Origin: Panonychus citri
Taxonomy: Eukaryota; Arthropoda; Arachnida; Trombidiformes; Tetranychidae
Length of the DNA stretch: 64,000 nt
Direction of reading: 5' to 3'
Assembly: GCF_014898815.1 (NCBI RefSeq)
Contig: NW_026515501.1
Span: forward strand, 310,001-374,000
A program made the position numbers and the translations under genes. Shown in pieces: positions 53,391 through 62,422 of the stretch (positions are counted from its first letter, which is position 1; the number at the start of each line of letters is the position of its first letter). The notes below the pieces were generated by a model. The model did not search any database and was not told the DNA's origin. It saw only the letters and a program-made list of their open reading frames with translations.

Positions 53391-53626
53391 TGTTAAGTAC
53401 AAACTTGGTACTTACGAGTAAAAATAAAGGTTGAAGGGTAAACTAACCCAACGAGAACTCAATGGGGTTGTAAATGTGAAAAGTGGTTTATTGTTAAGGG
53501 TACAATCTATGACCTAAGGGTAAAGTATCACTCAAGAGTCTTAAGAGAAGTGACCCAACTTTACCCTTAGGTCAGGTTTATAAATAAATAGTCGGTGGGC
53601 GTTGAACACCTGTGATTGGTCTAACA
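53391..53626 (-). repeat. 3' LTR (downstream copy in element orientation)
   Basis: 236 bp with TGTTA...TAACA ends, identical to 55339-55574 except A for G at 53608. It contains the 15-bp inverted repeat GACCTAAGGGTAAAG (53511-53525) and CTTTACCCTTAGGTC (53559-53573). Confidence 0.9.
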
Positions 53627-53781
53627 TTTTCCGGGTCTCTGGGTTAAAATGCACCTGCATTTTATTGATAAGGTCACTTTAAGTTCGCGACATTCTCGAT
53701 TAGATTGTTACTCTTTTTTTGGTATTCTTCCATATTCGTTTGGAATTTGTTTTATTCGTTTTGATTCGTTTTTCTATTGAA

Positions 53782-54089
53782 ATGACCAATCGGATCATAT
53801 TGTCAGCCCAAAAGGATGCTGAAGTTTTTAGTTTATCTCGCCAAATTAGGGCATCTTTGCTGGTAAGTATTAACTTAATTATTTTATTTATTCATTTTTA
53901 TGATTAAGATGATGATGATTGGTAGACTAACTTGTTGTTAATCACACACAATTAACTGTGTTTTCTTTGTTAAATCATGAGGAATCAAGGTTAATTGATG
54001 ATGATGATGATGATGATGATGTTGATTCTTTCACTAAATAAAAATGGTCTATATCTGTTTTAATTTGATTCATATAGTTGGATAATTAA
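53782..54089 (+). CDS. Possible 30-residue two-exon peptide inside the LTR element
   Basis: An ATG at 53782 opens 27 codons (MTNRIILSAQKDAEVF..) ending at a consensus donor (CTG|GTAAGT, 53862/53863). The only obvious acceptor (TTCATATAG, ends 54077) adds three residues and a stop at 54087-54089. The first exon has coding-like composition, so it may be exon 1 of a gene fragment carried, on the opposite strand, in the same element. I recognise no family. Confidence 0.25.
54000..54021. repeat. ATG trinucleotide microsatellite
   Basis: About seven tandem ATG units inside the LTR element, between the 3' end of the GRIP ORF and the LTR. Confidence 0.8.
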
Positions 54090-54236
54090 ACGGGAATGGT
54101 ACAGGTTATCATTAAATAGCGATGATCATGTAAAGGGTGACGATGAAAATGAAAATGCAGTTAATTGTTGTAACAATTTGGATCATATTTATAGTCCGAT
54201 TGATAAATATAAATGTGAAAGTCGATTCTTATCCAA

Positions 54237-55316
54237 TCAATGGTGATTTGAATTGTTACTATTATTATGTTGATTGTTGTATTTAAATCCATTTCCAAGA
54301 AGAGGAAGATTCTTAAACCATGAAACTTTCTGCTCTAAACTGTCTCTAATTTGTTTCTCTTCGGCGTCGGAAAATTGAAGAATCATTGAAATCGCCTTGA
54401 CCAAATGCTTTTGAGCCTCATAATCCGAAGTTAGGACAGATTTAAAGATTACCGATCGTAAATATTGCCAACTAATATTGTTCATTGGACAATTAAGAGG
54501 AGATTGAGAATCGGAAAGTTGACGTTGGTGATGATGAGAATGATTGTTAGAATGATGATGATTTGGTAGATTAACTTGTTGTTGTTGTTGTTGTTGATCA
54601 ATAAAACCATTTTCAGATCTCGATGTTGTCAAATTGTTTGATGATGAGCCATCAGTTGTTGTTGTTGATTCGTTATCATTTTGATTTCCTGGAAAATCAA
54701 ACAATTTATTATCAAGAGTTGATCCTTTTTGAAAACTTTTCCTTATATCGTTTATCCTTTGCTGTTGTAATCTGATGGTTTTGTTTTTTTCTCTTAAAGA
54801 TTCTTCCAATTCATTAATTCGTTTCTGTAATTTATCAATTTCTTGTTTATGTTGAGCATCAGTTATGTTGTTTACTTGACTAATTGGTGGTAACAAGAGA
54901 GAAGACCAATTTCCTGAGGTCAATTTGAAAGAATTTGATTCCTTTGGCTGATTATTTTCACTCGACTCTTTGGCAATCAATTCAGCAACCATTTTAAGAA
55001 GTTTATCATCATTGTTATCATCATCGAATTCATCAAATTCAGCAATCAACCGTTCACTTTTTAATATAATTAGTGCACAATTGCTTTCTAATGTTATTTT
55101 AATATCGTCCAAAACTTTGTTACATTGTTCAACATCACTTTCCAGTGTTTGTACATCACCCAGGGCAGGACGAAGTTCATTGAGAAAATCAGTTAATTGT
55201 TCTACTTCTGATTCAAGAATTGATGTTTCATCGTCAAAAGTAGTTAGGCTTGTTTCCAATTTACGGTAATTAGCTATTCTATTGAGACACTCATTGTGGC
55301 AAAACTCCCAAATCTC
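54237..55316 (-). CDS. GRIP-domain golgin-like ORF captured in the LTR element (5' truncated)
   Basis: Open for 359 sense codons from just after an in-frame TAA at 55317-55319 to the stop at 54237. N-terminal coiled coil (ECLNRIANYRKLETSL, then LESEVEQLTDFLNELRPALG), an acidic linker, a second coiled coil (EIDKLQKRINELEESLREKN), Gln- and His-rich tracts, then a GRIP domain (ISWQYLRSVIFKSVLT, EAQKHLVKAISMILQFS, KVSWFKNLP). GRIP domains bind Arl1-GTP at the trans-Golgi, with the Tyr in the first helix being critical and present. The coding-like frame has no ATG before the MVAELIAKE segment, about 107 codons in, and starts at the element's primer-binding site. It therefore looks like a 5'-truncated copy of a host gene. 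No frameshift or stop interrupts it. Use of an upstream exon or a non-ATG start cannot be excluded. Confidence 0.65.
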   Translation of the reverse strand, partial: EIWEFCHNECLNRIANYRKLETSLTTFDDETSILESEVEQLTDFLNELRPALGDVQTLESDVEQCNKVLDDIKITLESNCALIILKSERLIAEFDEFDDDNNDDKLLKMVAELIAKESSENNQPKESNSFKLTSGNWSSLLLPPISQVNNITDAQHKQEIDKLQKRINELEESLREKNKTIRLQQQRINDIRKSFQKGSTLDNKLFDFPGNQNDNESTTTTDGSSSNNLTTSRSENGFIDQQQQQQQVNLPNHHHSNNHSHHHQRQLSDSQSPLNCPMNNISWQYLRSVIFKSVLTSDYEAQKHLVKAISMILQFSDAEEKQIRDSLEQKVSWFKNLPLLGNGFKYNNQHNNSNNSNHH

Positions 55317-55320
55317 TTAT

Positions 55321-55336
55321 CCTGCCTGGGTCGCCA
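55321..55336 (-). other. Primer-binding site of the LTR element
   Basis: Minus-strand TGGCGACCCAGGCAGG begins two bases after the LTR end. A tRNA 3' end of CCTGCCTGGGTCGCCA would pair with it. The tRNA species was not determined. Confidence 0.6.
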
Positions 55337-55338
55337 AA

Positions 55339-55574
55339 TGTTAAGTACAAACTTGGTACTTACGAGTAAAAATAAAGGTTGAAGGGTAAACTAACCCAAC
55401 GAGAACTCAATGGGGTTGTAAATGTGAAAAGTGGTTTATTGTTAAGGGTACAATCTATGACCTAAGGGTAAAGTATCACTCAAGAGTCTTAAGAGAAGTG
55501 ACCCAACTTTACCCTTAGGTCAGGTTTATAAATAAATAGTCGGTGGGCGTTGAACGCCTGTGATTGGTCTAACA
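55339..55574 (-). repeat. 5' LTR (upstream copy in element orientation)
   Basis: 236 bp and 235 of 236 positions match the other LTR. Read on the minus strand it carries TATTTATAAAC (promoter) and about 110 bp later CAATAAACC (polyadenylation), as expected for an active LTR. Confidence 0.9.
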
Positions 55575-58071
55575 ATATAAACAACAATAATAAGTGAAAA
55601 TAGGAAAGAAATGTAAGCAAACGCCCACCGAGGGACAATTTCTTAATTTACGCGAGCGAATTTTTCTTTAATTTGAGTTAAGCTTAAATCAAATTAAAGT
55701 CGGAATCAATGATTCCGGAATCAACTAATCAGGCTCGGTGAAATTACTTTATGCTTTAAACTCGGTATCATTTTGATTCCAGGATCAGTTGATTACAGCT
55801 TTTGATTATGGTTGGTGAATAAGGGCCTAAGCCGAAAAAAATCGGCTTAAAGTGTGAATGTTGAGCTTACGGACATATCTTGAGCCTTACCGGATAATGA
55901 CATGAGAATCATTGTTTTAAATGATTTATTAATCGTGGATTCGAAAATAAATTTCTTGTTCTTGTACTCTCGTCTCTTCCTCTTGCTTTTAGAATTTCGC
56001 GCTCTTGCAAAGCTGAACTGCGCTTGCGTACAATATAAATTTTGAATCTGAACTTTTCATGAATGGGACTCCCATTATGGGAGCTCAGATTTCGTTCGGA
56101 CTAATTTTCCGTTTTGTAGGATTTTAAGCTGAATTTTTTGATACCTTAACCTTTCATAGACTTTTCTTAGCCTGAGCATAATCTTAACTGAAAAATCCAC
56201 CTTATCTTATTGATATTTATGACCATGATGATGATAAAATTATTAAACAAATTGATTAAGATAACTCTACATTTATAATCAAGATAATTGTTACAAGGAA
56301 AACCATGCGATAAACATGATCGCTTTCCTCAATAATTTTAGAAGATAGAATTCATGAATGTCATCTTTTCTGTCTTTTTTCTTGAAAATTTTGTCAAGCT
56401 TAATTTAAACAGAGTAGTTAATCAAATCTTTGATTAACCTCTTAAAGTTTTGCTATCCCAGGGCGTGCAGTTGATACAATTAAAAAAGTTACATTCATCT
56501 GATGCTCTTTCTTTCTCTCCCCCTTCCATTGCCTCGTACGTCATAATTCATCTCTTCTTTTCTCTTTCTTTTCCATCTTATCTTCTTATTAGACTAATTA
56601 TATTTTAATTTGGTCAATTTAACTCCCCTTTTTTCATTAATCAATAACTTTTGACCCTGACCAACTATGACATTGGTTCTATTTTTTGTTGTTGAAGATT
56701 TTTGTTTTCTTTCTGTTGATATTTTTTCCACGTCTTTACGACTCCTAGTTTTTCTTAAATCTTCATATAAAAAATCGTAAATCGTAATAATTGTTTGTGA
56801 TGTGATTTAAGGAAAATTTACACCAAATTTAGTTTTGAAGTAACAAAGTTTCATCTTTGTTAATCGCCTTAATGAATTCTCGATCCAAGTGTGAACACTA
56901 CTGTATTTTAAATACAGCTTTATTGACAGTAGTCATTTCAAATGAAAGGGAAAGAGAAAAGAAAGAGCATCAGACGAATGTAAGTTTTTTAATTGTATCA
57001 AACGCACGCCCTGGGATATCAAACTTCGAGGGGTTAATCAAAGATTTGATTACTCTGTTTAACTTTTTTAATCTCAAAAATAAGTTTCAAATCGTTCTTG
57101 GCACTAATCGCGGTCCACTTATTTAAATACAACGGGACTATGGTCGGAGCATTTTGGATATTTTTCTTACCAAAACAAATCTGATTTTCTGTAAGGGCAT
57201 GAAAAGTTGTCGATAAAATAAAAATTTCATGATCTAAAAACTTATCGTTTCTGAGAAAAAGCAAACTGAAGTTTCAACTCCGAACTCGATTTTCTCGAAA
57301 ACTACTGATCAGATCAGAAAAAGATAAACATATTTAGACTTTATATTTTTGGCCCTACAAATTTTTTGCAGTTTGTTTTTTTAAAAAATCGATAACTTTT
57401 GACCCTTAACATTTATGACATTGGTTTTATTTCATGTTGTTGCAGAATTTGAAAAGCTATCAAATGGTTGTTTCAACGTTTTGTTGCGCTTCAAGTTCTT
57501 CTTAAGTGTTTGCAGAAAAAAAAACATTTCTTTAATTCTTTCAATGAAAAGTTAATTGACTGATCGTTTCGAGAGCTAACAAACGAATTGACGCTCCATT
57601 CCAGGAACAATTCTGTTAGCTCAACGCAATCGCTCTATAGGCAATAAGCTATCGTAAGATACCAAAATCAACTTTGTATGACTTGTAGGTCAGAAAACAA
57701 CTCAGAACATTTTCCCGTTCCCACGATTGTCTCCCAAACCAAAGATCGGAAAACAAACCATCTCCATCCAAAGATCCGAAATCGTCCAGAGTTCAGAGGG
57801 CAAATCGACAGATTCACTTGCCCACAAGAGAAAAGGTTATAACATATTAGCTGTTCTCTCCTGTTTTTGTGTTTGTGAAAATCAATTTGTTTAATTAGTG
57901 CGAAAAAGTTAACAATTGATTCTAATTGGAAGTGGTGACATCTTTTTGTTTAAATTAAAAGAAAATTTTTTTTATTAATCACTTTGACTTTTGATCTTCA
58001 AAAACCAATTTTAGTTCTTGTTATTTGTGCTTAATTGTCTCATCTTGTAATTTCATTGGTAATTTGTCACA
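55575..58071. other. Repeat-rich intergenic region
   Basis: No gene recognised. Contains CCTAAGCCGAAAAAAATCGG-type inverted repeats (about 55827-55852), a TTAA-flanked inverted-repeat element (56405-57062), a direct repeat containing ATAACTTTTGACCCT (56643 and 57391) and, at its right end, the presumed 5' leader of the gene at 58072. The motif AACGCCCACCG at 55619-55629 is the reverse complement of CGGTGGGCGTT in the adjacent LTR. Confidence 0.5.
56405..57062. mobile_element. TTAA-flanked inverted-repeat (MITE-like) element
   Basis: Arms of about 120 bp at 56409-56530 and 56940-57058 are inverted copies at roughly 85-90% identity by eye (shared blocks GATATCCCAGGGCGTGC / GCTATCCCAGGGCGTGC and CTGATGCTCTTTCTTT). 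Each arm has an internal palindrome, TTAATCAAATCTTTGATTAA. TTAA flanks both ends (56405-56408 and 57059-57062) with ACAGAGTA/TACTCTGT tips. TTAA is the piggyBac target, but the tips are not the usual CCC. The interior has no transposase. Confidence 0.6.
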
Positions 58072-59280
58072 ATGGTTGATCCTGGTGGGAAAGGATCATT
58101 TGATTATCGTAGTTTATTAGATGATGATGACGAAGATTCTGACAATGATGATGTTACTTGGAAGAGGAAAAAATCTCCCTCTTCTTCATCGACAACTGTA
58201 ACTTGTGTCTCTGGTGATGATCATTTTTCAAGACGATCAGCTGAACCATTTACAGTTAAAAGGAGCATCAATTTTGACGAAGAGATACTTAAACAACCAA
58301 TTACCCGAACAATTACCAGAACAATTGAAGTGAATAAACCACCGCCAATCATTTTATCTCCATCACCATCAAAGATCAGTTCACCTTCGGAATCTGTTTG
58401 GAAGCGACTTAGTTTTCCAGATTTACGGAATCGAGAATCACCTCAACCCTCAACCTCAACATCGACCCAACGTGTTAACCTTACGTCTCTTAAACCACCG
58501 TCATCGTTTGCAGGGGAAAATGAACTGTCACCTCCAATTGTGCAAAGAAAACCAATTACCCCACCAAGTAGTTCGGATGTCGTGCGGTCAAGATTGGCAC
58601 CAATGGACTTTGAGACACCAGTTCAACAACGGCCACCGATTCCCGATACACTTGAGTTTAAGGCTCCACTTGCTCCACCCCGACCAAAGTATCATTCAGA
58701 CAGACACCTTGACTTGGACACTTTTGTTAAGCAAATAAAAGCGGAAATGTTATTCCATCAGTCATTAGATCGCATCTATAATCGGTCACTTCGAGAATTA
58801 CCAGCTATGAAAGCGATTCCCGAATTCGAGGGTCTAGTCAAGAAGGTAATTGAAGGTGTTCTCTTTGACCCTGAAGTTGAATTAAACGAAGATACTGTTC
58901 ATAAAGTACTCAAAATATTGGATCTTTTCGACCTTGACAACACATCGACTTGGACATTTCTCATCGATCATTGTTACACTTTGATTACCAAAAATGCCGA
59001 TGCTCATTATGTGGTAATATTCAATTTCTTTCATATCAAATTACAACTCGAAAATTAATTGTTTGCTCAATTTTCTTCTCTTTTTTAACAGCGAATGGCC
59101 AAATTTATCGAAATGTCTTTCAATCATCTTTTCGCTAAGAAAATAAGACTATTACCAGCAACGGCACTTTCGTTATTCAAATTAGCTCAAGTTCGTCCAT
59201 TTGATCCGGAAAAGAAACCAACGGCCAGAATTAAATTAGGAACAATTAAAGCGGATTTAAGTGGAATCAAACCAAATTGA
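58072..59280 (+). CDS. Uncharacterised Ser/Pro-rich protein with helical C-terminal domain (two exons)
   Basis: Exons 58072-59013 and 59092-59280 give 376 aa; the 78-nt intron has GTAATA and TTTTTTAACAG ends. The first 200 residues are disordered: an acidic DDDDEDSDNDD block near the start, Ser/Thr runs, and many Pro-x-Pro stretches. Residues about 220-350 are predicted helical (LDLDTFVKQIKAEMLFHQ, FEGLVKKVIEGVLFD, TVHKVLKILDLFDLD, TSTWTFLIDHCYTLI, YVRMAKFIEMSFNHLF). The W-x6-C...YV pattern weakly recalls the katanin p80 C-terminal (con80) domain, but I cannot confirm this and no WD repeats are present. It is convergent with the glycosyltransferase gene downstream. Confidence 0.85.
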
Positions 59281-59895
59281 TCATTTTTGTTTCCATTTTT
59301 CCATCAACAATTTATGTTAACTGTAAATTTAATCTACCATTAATACTTAATCACCAGTGTTACTATTTACATTAATCATCATAACCTTTATGACTTGTTA
59401 ATTGTTTACAGTTTAAATTGTTTCATTTTGCAATCAAATCAATTCTTGTTCTCCCATTGACAAAATAAATTCTGTTGCACGTAATTTCATACAATCACAA
59501 TTATATTTGTCGTTTGTGGTTTCAAAATTTACAATTGTTTCGGTACCAAAATTAACTATTTTTACATGTTAATTGTTTCTATTAATAATTTACAAAGATT
59601 TTATTAAGCAAAGAGGAAACAGATCTTGATAGGAAAATCAAATGTTTCCAGTTAATTGAGTTGATTGTTTGATGGTCTAAGGTTCATAAATATTATGAAA
59701 ACAGAGATTTTAATTAACATTGAGTGTTAACTAGAAATTGATTCTAATCAATTTGATGAGTATTGATTATTTTGGAAAATGTCTTGAAATCATTAGTGGA
59801 TTTAAATTACTGTTGATGTTGATTGGAAACCCATTGATTTAAAATGTTTGTACAATATTGTATATGTTTATCCTTTTTTGATTGTTCTCACACAA
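59281..59895. other. Convergent 3' spacer
   Basis: 615 bp between two converging stop codons. AT-rich, with AATAAA on the plus strand near 59464; it should contain both 3' UTRs. Nothing else was seen. Confidence 0.6.
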
Positions 59896-61155
59896 TTAAG
59901 CATGTCCTAGACTTTTCTGTTCCAGGAAAACTTTAATCAATTCACTTTGATCATTGAATCCATGAGAAGCGATTACTCGTCCATAGCCTAAGGGGTCATA
60001 ACTTTTCCTCCAATAATGGAAGTTTTTATTGTGAAAAGGTTCGAGGTTCAACTTTTTGGCCAAAATTCCGACATAAATGTCATCAAATTTAAAATGTTTC
60101 GTATATAAACTCGCATAGTACATTTCCTTGACCGTTCGAATGGACAAAACAAAAGCTCCAGCGGTCACATAGGGTGGATACCTTGCATATGGATAATCTT
60201 CAAGGGAAATGTACCATTTGGACAGTTTATGTCGCATTGGTGCCGATTTACCGAAAACGAATCCAGCATAGAGTCGACCATCTTTGGGTATAAATCGGGA
60301 CGGAATCGAATGCCTTGATTCTAGATCATCTGGATCATAAAATGGTCGACGGACAAATCGTAGCAAATTTCTTGGTGATATGTAAAAATCGTCATCTACA
60401 AAGAGGACAAATGATGTTCGTGGACAATTAGTTACAACCCATTTCATTGCCATCATTGTTTTAATCGTATTGTTAAAATAAGTGTCAATAAAATCGGCTT
60501 GTACCAGGTCACCAAATTCCCTCGATTCATTACCAATCAATTTATCACATTCATCAGCTGATTCGGGTGTAGCTGATCCTTCACAATTACCGACAACAAA
60601 GATCCGTCTCAAAGGGACATCCGAAAATCTGTCCTCTCGTCCCCATGTTTGCCTAATCGCATCACGAGAATCACGATTACCAAGAGCACTTTTAATCATA
60701 AACACCAGAGTAATTTTCTCATAAATTGATTTGGTTCTTTTCAGTCTATTGTCTTTGTTAATCAAACCATTTATCGCCTCAGGGTTACCATTCTCAGTCT
60801 CACCATTATTACCATAACCACCTTCACCATCATCATCTTCACCAGCGGTATCATCTCCATCTCCACCATTACCTAATGATCGGCATTTATCCTCGTTAGC
60901 AATTAAAAAGCTAAAATTATAACCATTGATTGGTTTCACTGATTGACCTTTAAAAGCAAGACTATTTGGATCACCACCATTTAAATGTGAATCAATGATC
61001 TCCTGTAAATTGTTCACCATCAATGGATAGTTAAATGTTGTAATACCCAATTCAAATAGATGAACAAACAATCCACCTTCATAAGAGATAATAAATAATA
61101 AACTTAAACCAGCAATTAAACATAATCGTCGTTGAGTTAATCTTCTATACCTCAT
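59896..61155 (-). CDS. Beta-1,3-glycosyltransferase family 31, brainiac-like
   Basis: Type II Golgi membrane enzyme of GT31, closest in feel to Drosophila Brainiac, which adds GlcNAc in beta-1,3 linkage to mannose on arthro-series glycolipids. The 419-aa single-exon protein starts at the ATG at 61155. It has a short basic cytosolic tail (MRYRRLTQRR), a signal-anchor at about residues 11-35 (LCLIAGLSLLFIISYE), an acidic Gly/Asn-rich stem, and then the catalytic domain: RDAIRQTWG, RIFVVGNC, FVLFVDDDFYISPRNLLRF (DDD metal motif), YPPYVTAGAFVLS and FDDIYVGILAKKLNL. An N-glycosylation site (NNT) lies in ADFIDTYFNNTIKTMMAMKW. A beta-1,3-galactosyltransferase is the alternative. Confidence 0.9.
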   Translation of the reverse strand: MRYRRLTQRRLCLIAGLSLLFIISYEGGLFVHLFELGITTFNYPLMVNNLQEIIDSHLNGGDPNSLAFKGQSVKPINGYNFSFLIANEDKCRSLGNGGDGDDTAGEDDDGEGGYGNNGETENGNPEAINGLINKDNRLKRTKSIYEKITLVFMIKSALGNRDSRDAIRQTWGREDRFSDVPLRRIFVVGNCEGSATPESADECDKLIGNESREFGDLVQADFIDTYFNNTIKTMMAMKWVVTNCPRTSFVLFVDDDFYISPRNLLRFVRRPFYDPDDLESRHSIPSRFIPKDGRLYAGFVFGKSAPMRHKLSKWYISLEDYPYARYPPYVTAGAFVLSIRTVKEMYYASLYTKHFKFDDIYVGILAKKLNLEPFHNKNFHYWRKSYDPLGYGRVIASHGFNDQSELIKVFLEQKSLGHA

Positions 61156-61806
61156 TTTCACTTTGAGATTTGTTGTTGTTGTTGTTGAGAAAGAGAAACA
61201 AATTTGATCACTTTAATTTTAGAAAATTGTTGAACCAATCTAATCATAATTACAATGATCACTGGAATTAATTGTTCATTAAGAGATTCATAGTTGATGA
61301 TTAGATGATTATCTTAATCGGGATGAAGAGAATTAAAAGAAAACACTGAGATTGGAATTCATTGTTGTGAGTGTCATGTTGTTTTCCATTCAAATGGTGA
61401 ATCATTTTCTCTCCCATTCGGATAACCTTGAGTCTTTTGTTAATCTTTTCCCTTCTTTAAGGTTAATTGTTTTCAATTGTTTTCTTTTTCTTTTTAATTG
61501 CTATGAAAAGGGAAATGATTTAGGAGAAAAGCTCAACAATCAATAGATTGTTATTGTTGAACCGAAATGAGATTAGCTGGACTTTGTTTTTACGCTTTTT
61601 GTTTTAATTTACATCATTTAATCATCAACAAACTAGATTTTATGTTGGTAACATTTTCGGTTGATTTTTGATTTTCATTCCCAACCAATTGATGTTTTTG
61701 TTTTAAATAATGAAATTGCAAGTTTTTCATTTTGCTGAGTTACTATAATATTATAATCACGATGGTAAATTAATCCAACTTTCGGCTTGAAGAGTCTATG
61801 GTTTAT
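61156..61806. other. Spacer between glycosyltransferase and the 84-aa gene
   Basis: 650 bp with the probable 5' leader of the glycosyltransferase gene on the minus strand (a TTG/CAA repeat at 61168-61185). No supported gene; a 64-codon plus-strand frame at 61352-61546 is AT-rich and shows no domain. Confidence 0.5.
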
Positions 61807-62061
61807 CTATTCGTAAGTGGGTTTGGCTTCGAATTTTGAGTGTTTCCACTTGTGATTAGCGTGGCCTTTGTGTTGCCCAAAAAGATAACTTCGATTCCAG
61901 AATTGTGATGCAGTTTCAGCATCACAAAGAAAGTCCGACTTCTTAAGAAAGTAGAACAGTATAGCACCACCAAGGAGAGCAGGGAAAAATGTTTGGTACT
62001 CTCGGGGAGGATGTCTGGAGATAATATTAGCAAATGGAAAAATAACTCGACCACCAGCCAT
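61807..62061 (-). CDS. Small single-pass protein (84 aa), mitochondrial-type
   Basis: A single exon from the ATG at 62061 to TAG at 61807-61809. Composition: short basic N-terminus (MAGGRVIFPFANIISRHPP), one hydrophobic segment (TFFPALLGGAILFYFL, about residues 24-40), then a His/Lys-rich polar tail. Size and layout resemble small accessory subunits of respiratory complexes, but I recognise no specific family. The next gene upstream on the same strand is also very small. Confidence 0.65.
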   Translation of the reverse strand: MAGGRVIFPFANIISRHPPREYQTFFPALLGGAILFYFLKKSDFLCDAETASQFWNRSYLFGQHKGHANHKWKHSKFEAKPTYE

Positions 62062-62167
62062 GATAGATGTTATTAATTAATTTTTATCGCTCGGGAACTA
62101 AATTTAAATAGAGGAAAAAAGCAATCAAATCCAAATTAACCTTGGGAAACAAAATAACTAGTTCAAT

Positions 62168-62422
62168 TTATCTTGATCCAATTGATCCAGCAGCTTTTGC
62201 TGCTTTCCAATTTTGAGTCCTCGAATAGTCCCAGTAGATACCGTAAGCGGTCAAAGGTGGAAGGGTTAAATGAACTTTATACCTGTTAACTAATTTTAAA
62301 ACGTTAATAATCATAAAGGTTAATTAAAATTACTAAATTTAATCAACATGAAAAAACAAAAAACCAAAACAAGACCAGAATTTTGAATAAACCAAACACC
62401 AGATGGAGTTAAAACTCACCAT
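62168..62422 (-). CDS. 45-residue two-exon protein
   Basis: Exons 62400-62422 and 62168-62282, joined by a 117-nt intron (TG|GTGTTT donor, GTTAACAG|G acceptor); the junction rebuilds a Trp codon and the frame holds. The protein has a hydrophobic N-terminal half (WYKVHLTLPPLTAYGIYW) and a Lys/Ala-rich end (NWKAAKAAG). Exon 2 has strongly coding-like third-position usage, which is why I call it. A respiratory-chain or other small membrane subunit is plausible; the family is not recognised. The donor is weak, and a second possible donor (ATG|GTGAGT at 62420/62419) gives an immediate stop. Confidence 0.5.

Larger units (their letters stand above)
53391..55574 (-). mobile_element. Non-autonomous LTR retrotransposon with a GRIP-domain ORF as cargo
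   Basis: Two 236-bp direct repeats (53391-53626 and 55339-55574) differ at one position, begin TGTTA and end TAACA. On the minus strand the upstream copy has a TATA-like TTTATAAAC and then AATAAA, matching U3-R-U5 order, and is followed two bases later by TGGCGACCCAGGCAGG, a plausible primer-binding site. The 1.7-kb interior has no gag, protease, reverse transcriptase or integrase. It holds a 360-codon open frame ending in a GRIP domain. Flanking bases (plus-strand AGTAT before, ATATA after) do not form a clean 5-bp duplication. The near-identical LTRs indicate recent insertion or gene conversion. It presumably depends on enzymes from a related autonomous element. Confidence 0.75.

Noticed and set aside
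53178..53402. 74-codon minus-strand frame of Phe/Leu/Ser
   Set aside because: AT-rich low-complexity translation that runs across the LTR boundary; no domain.
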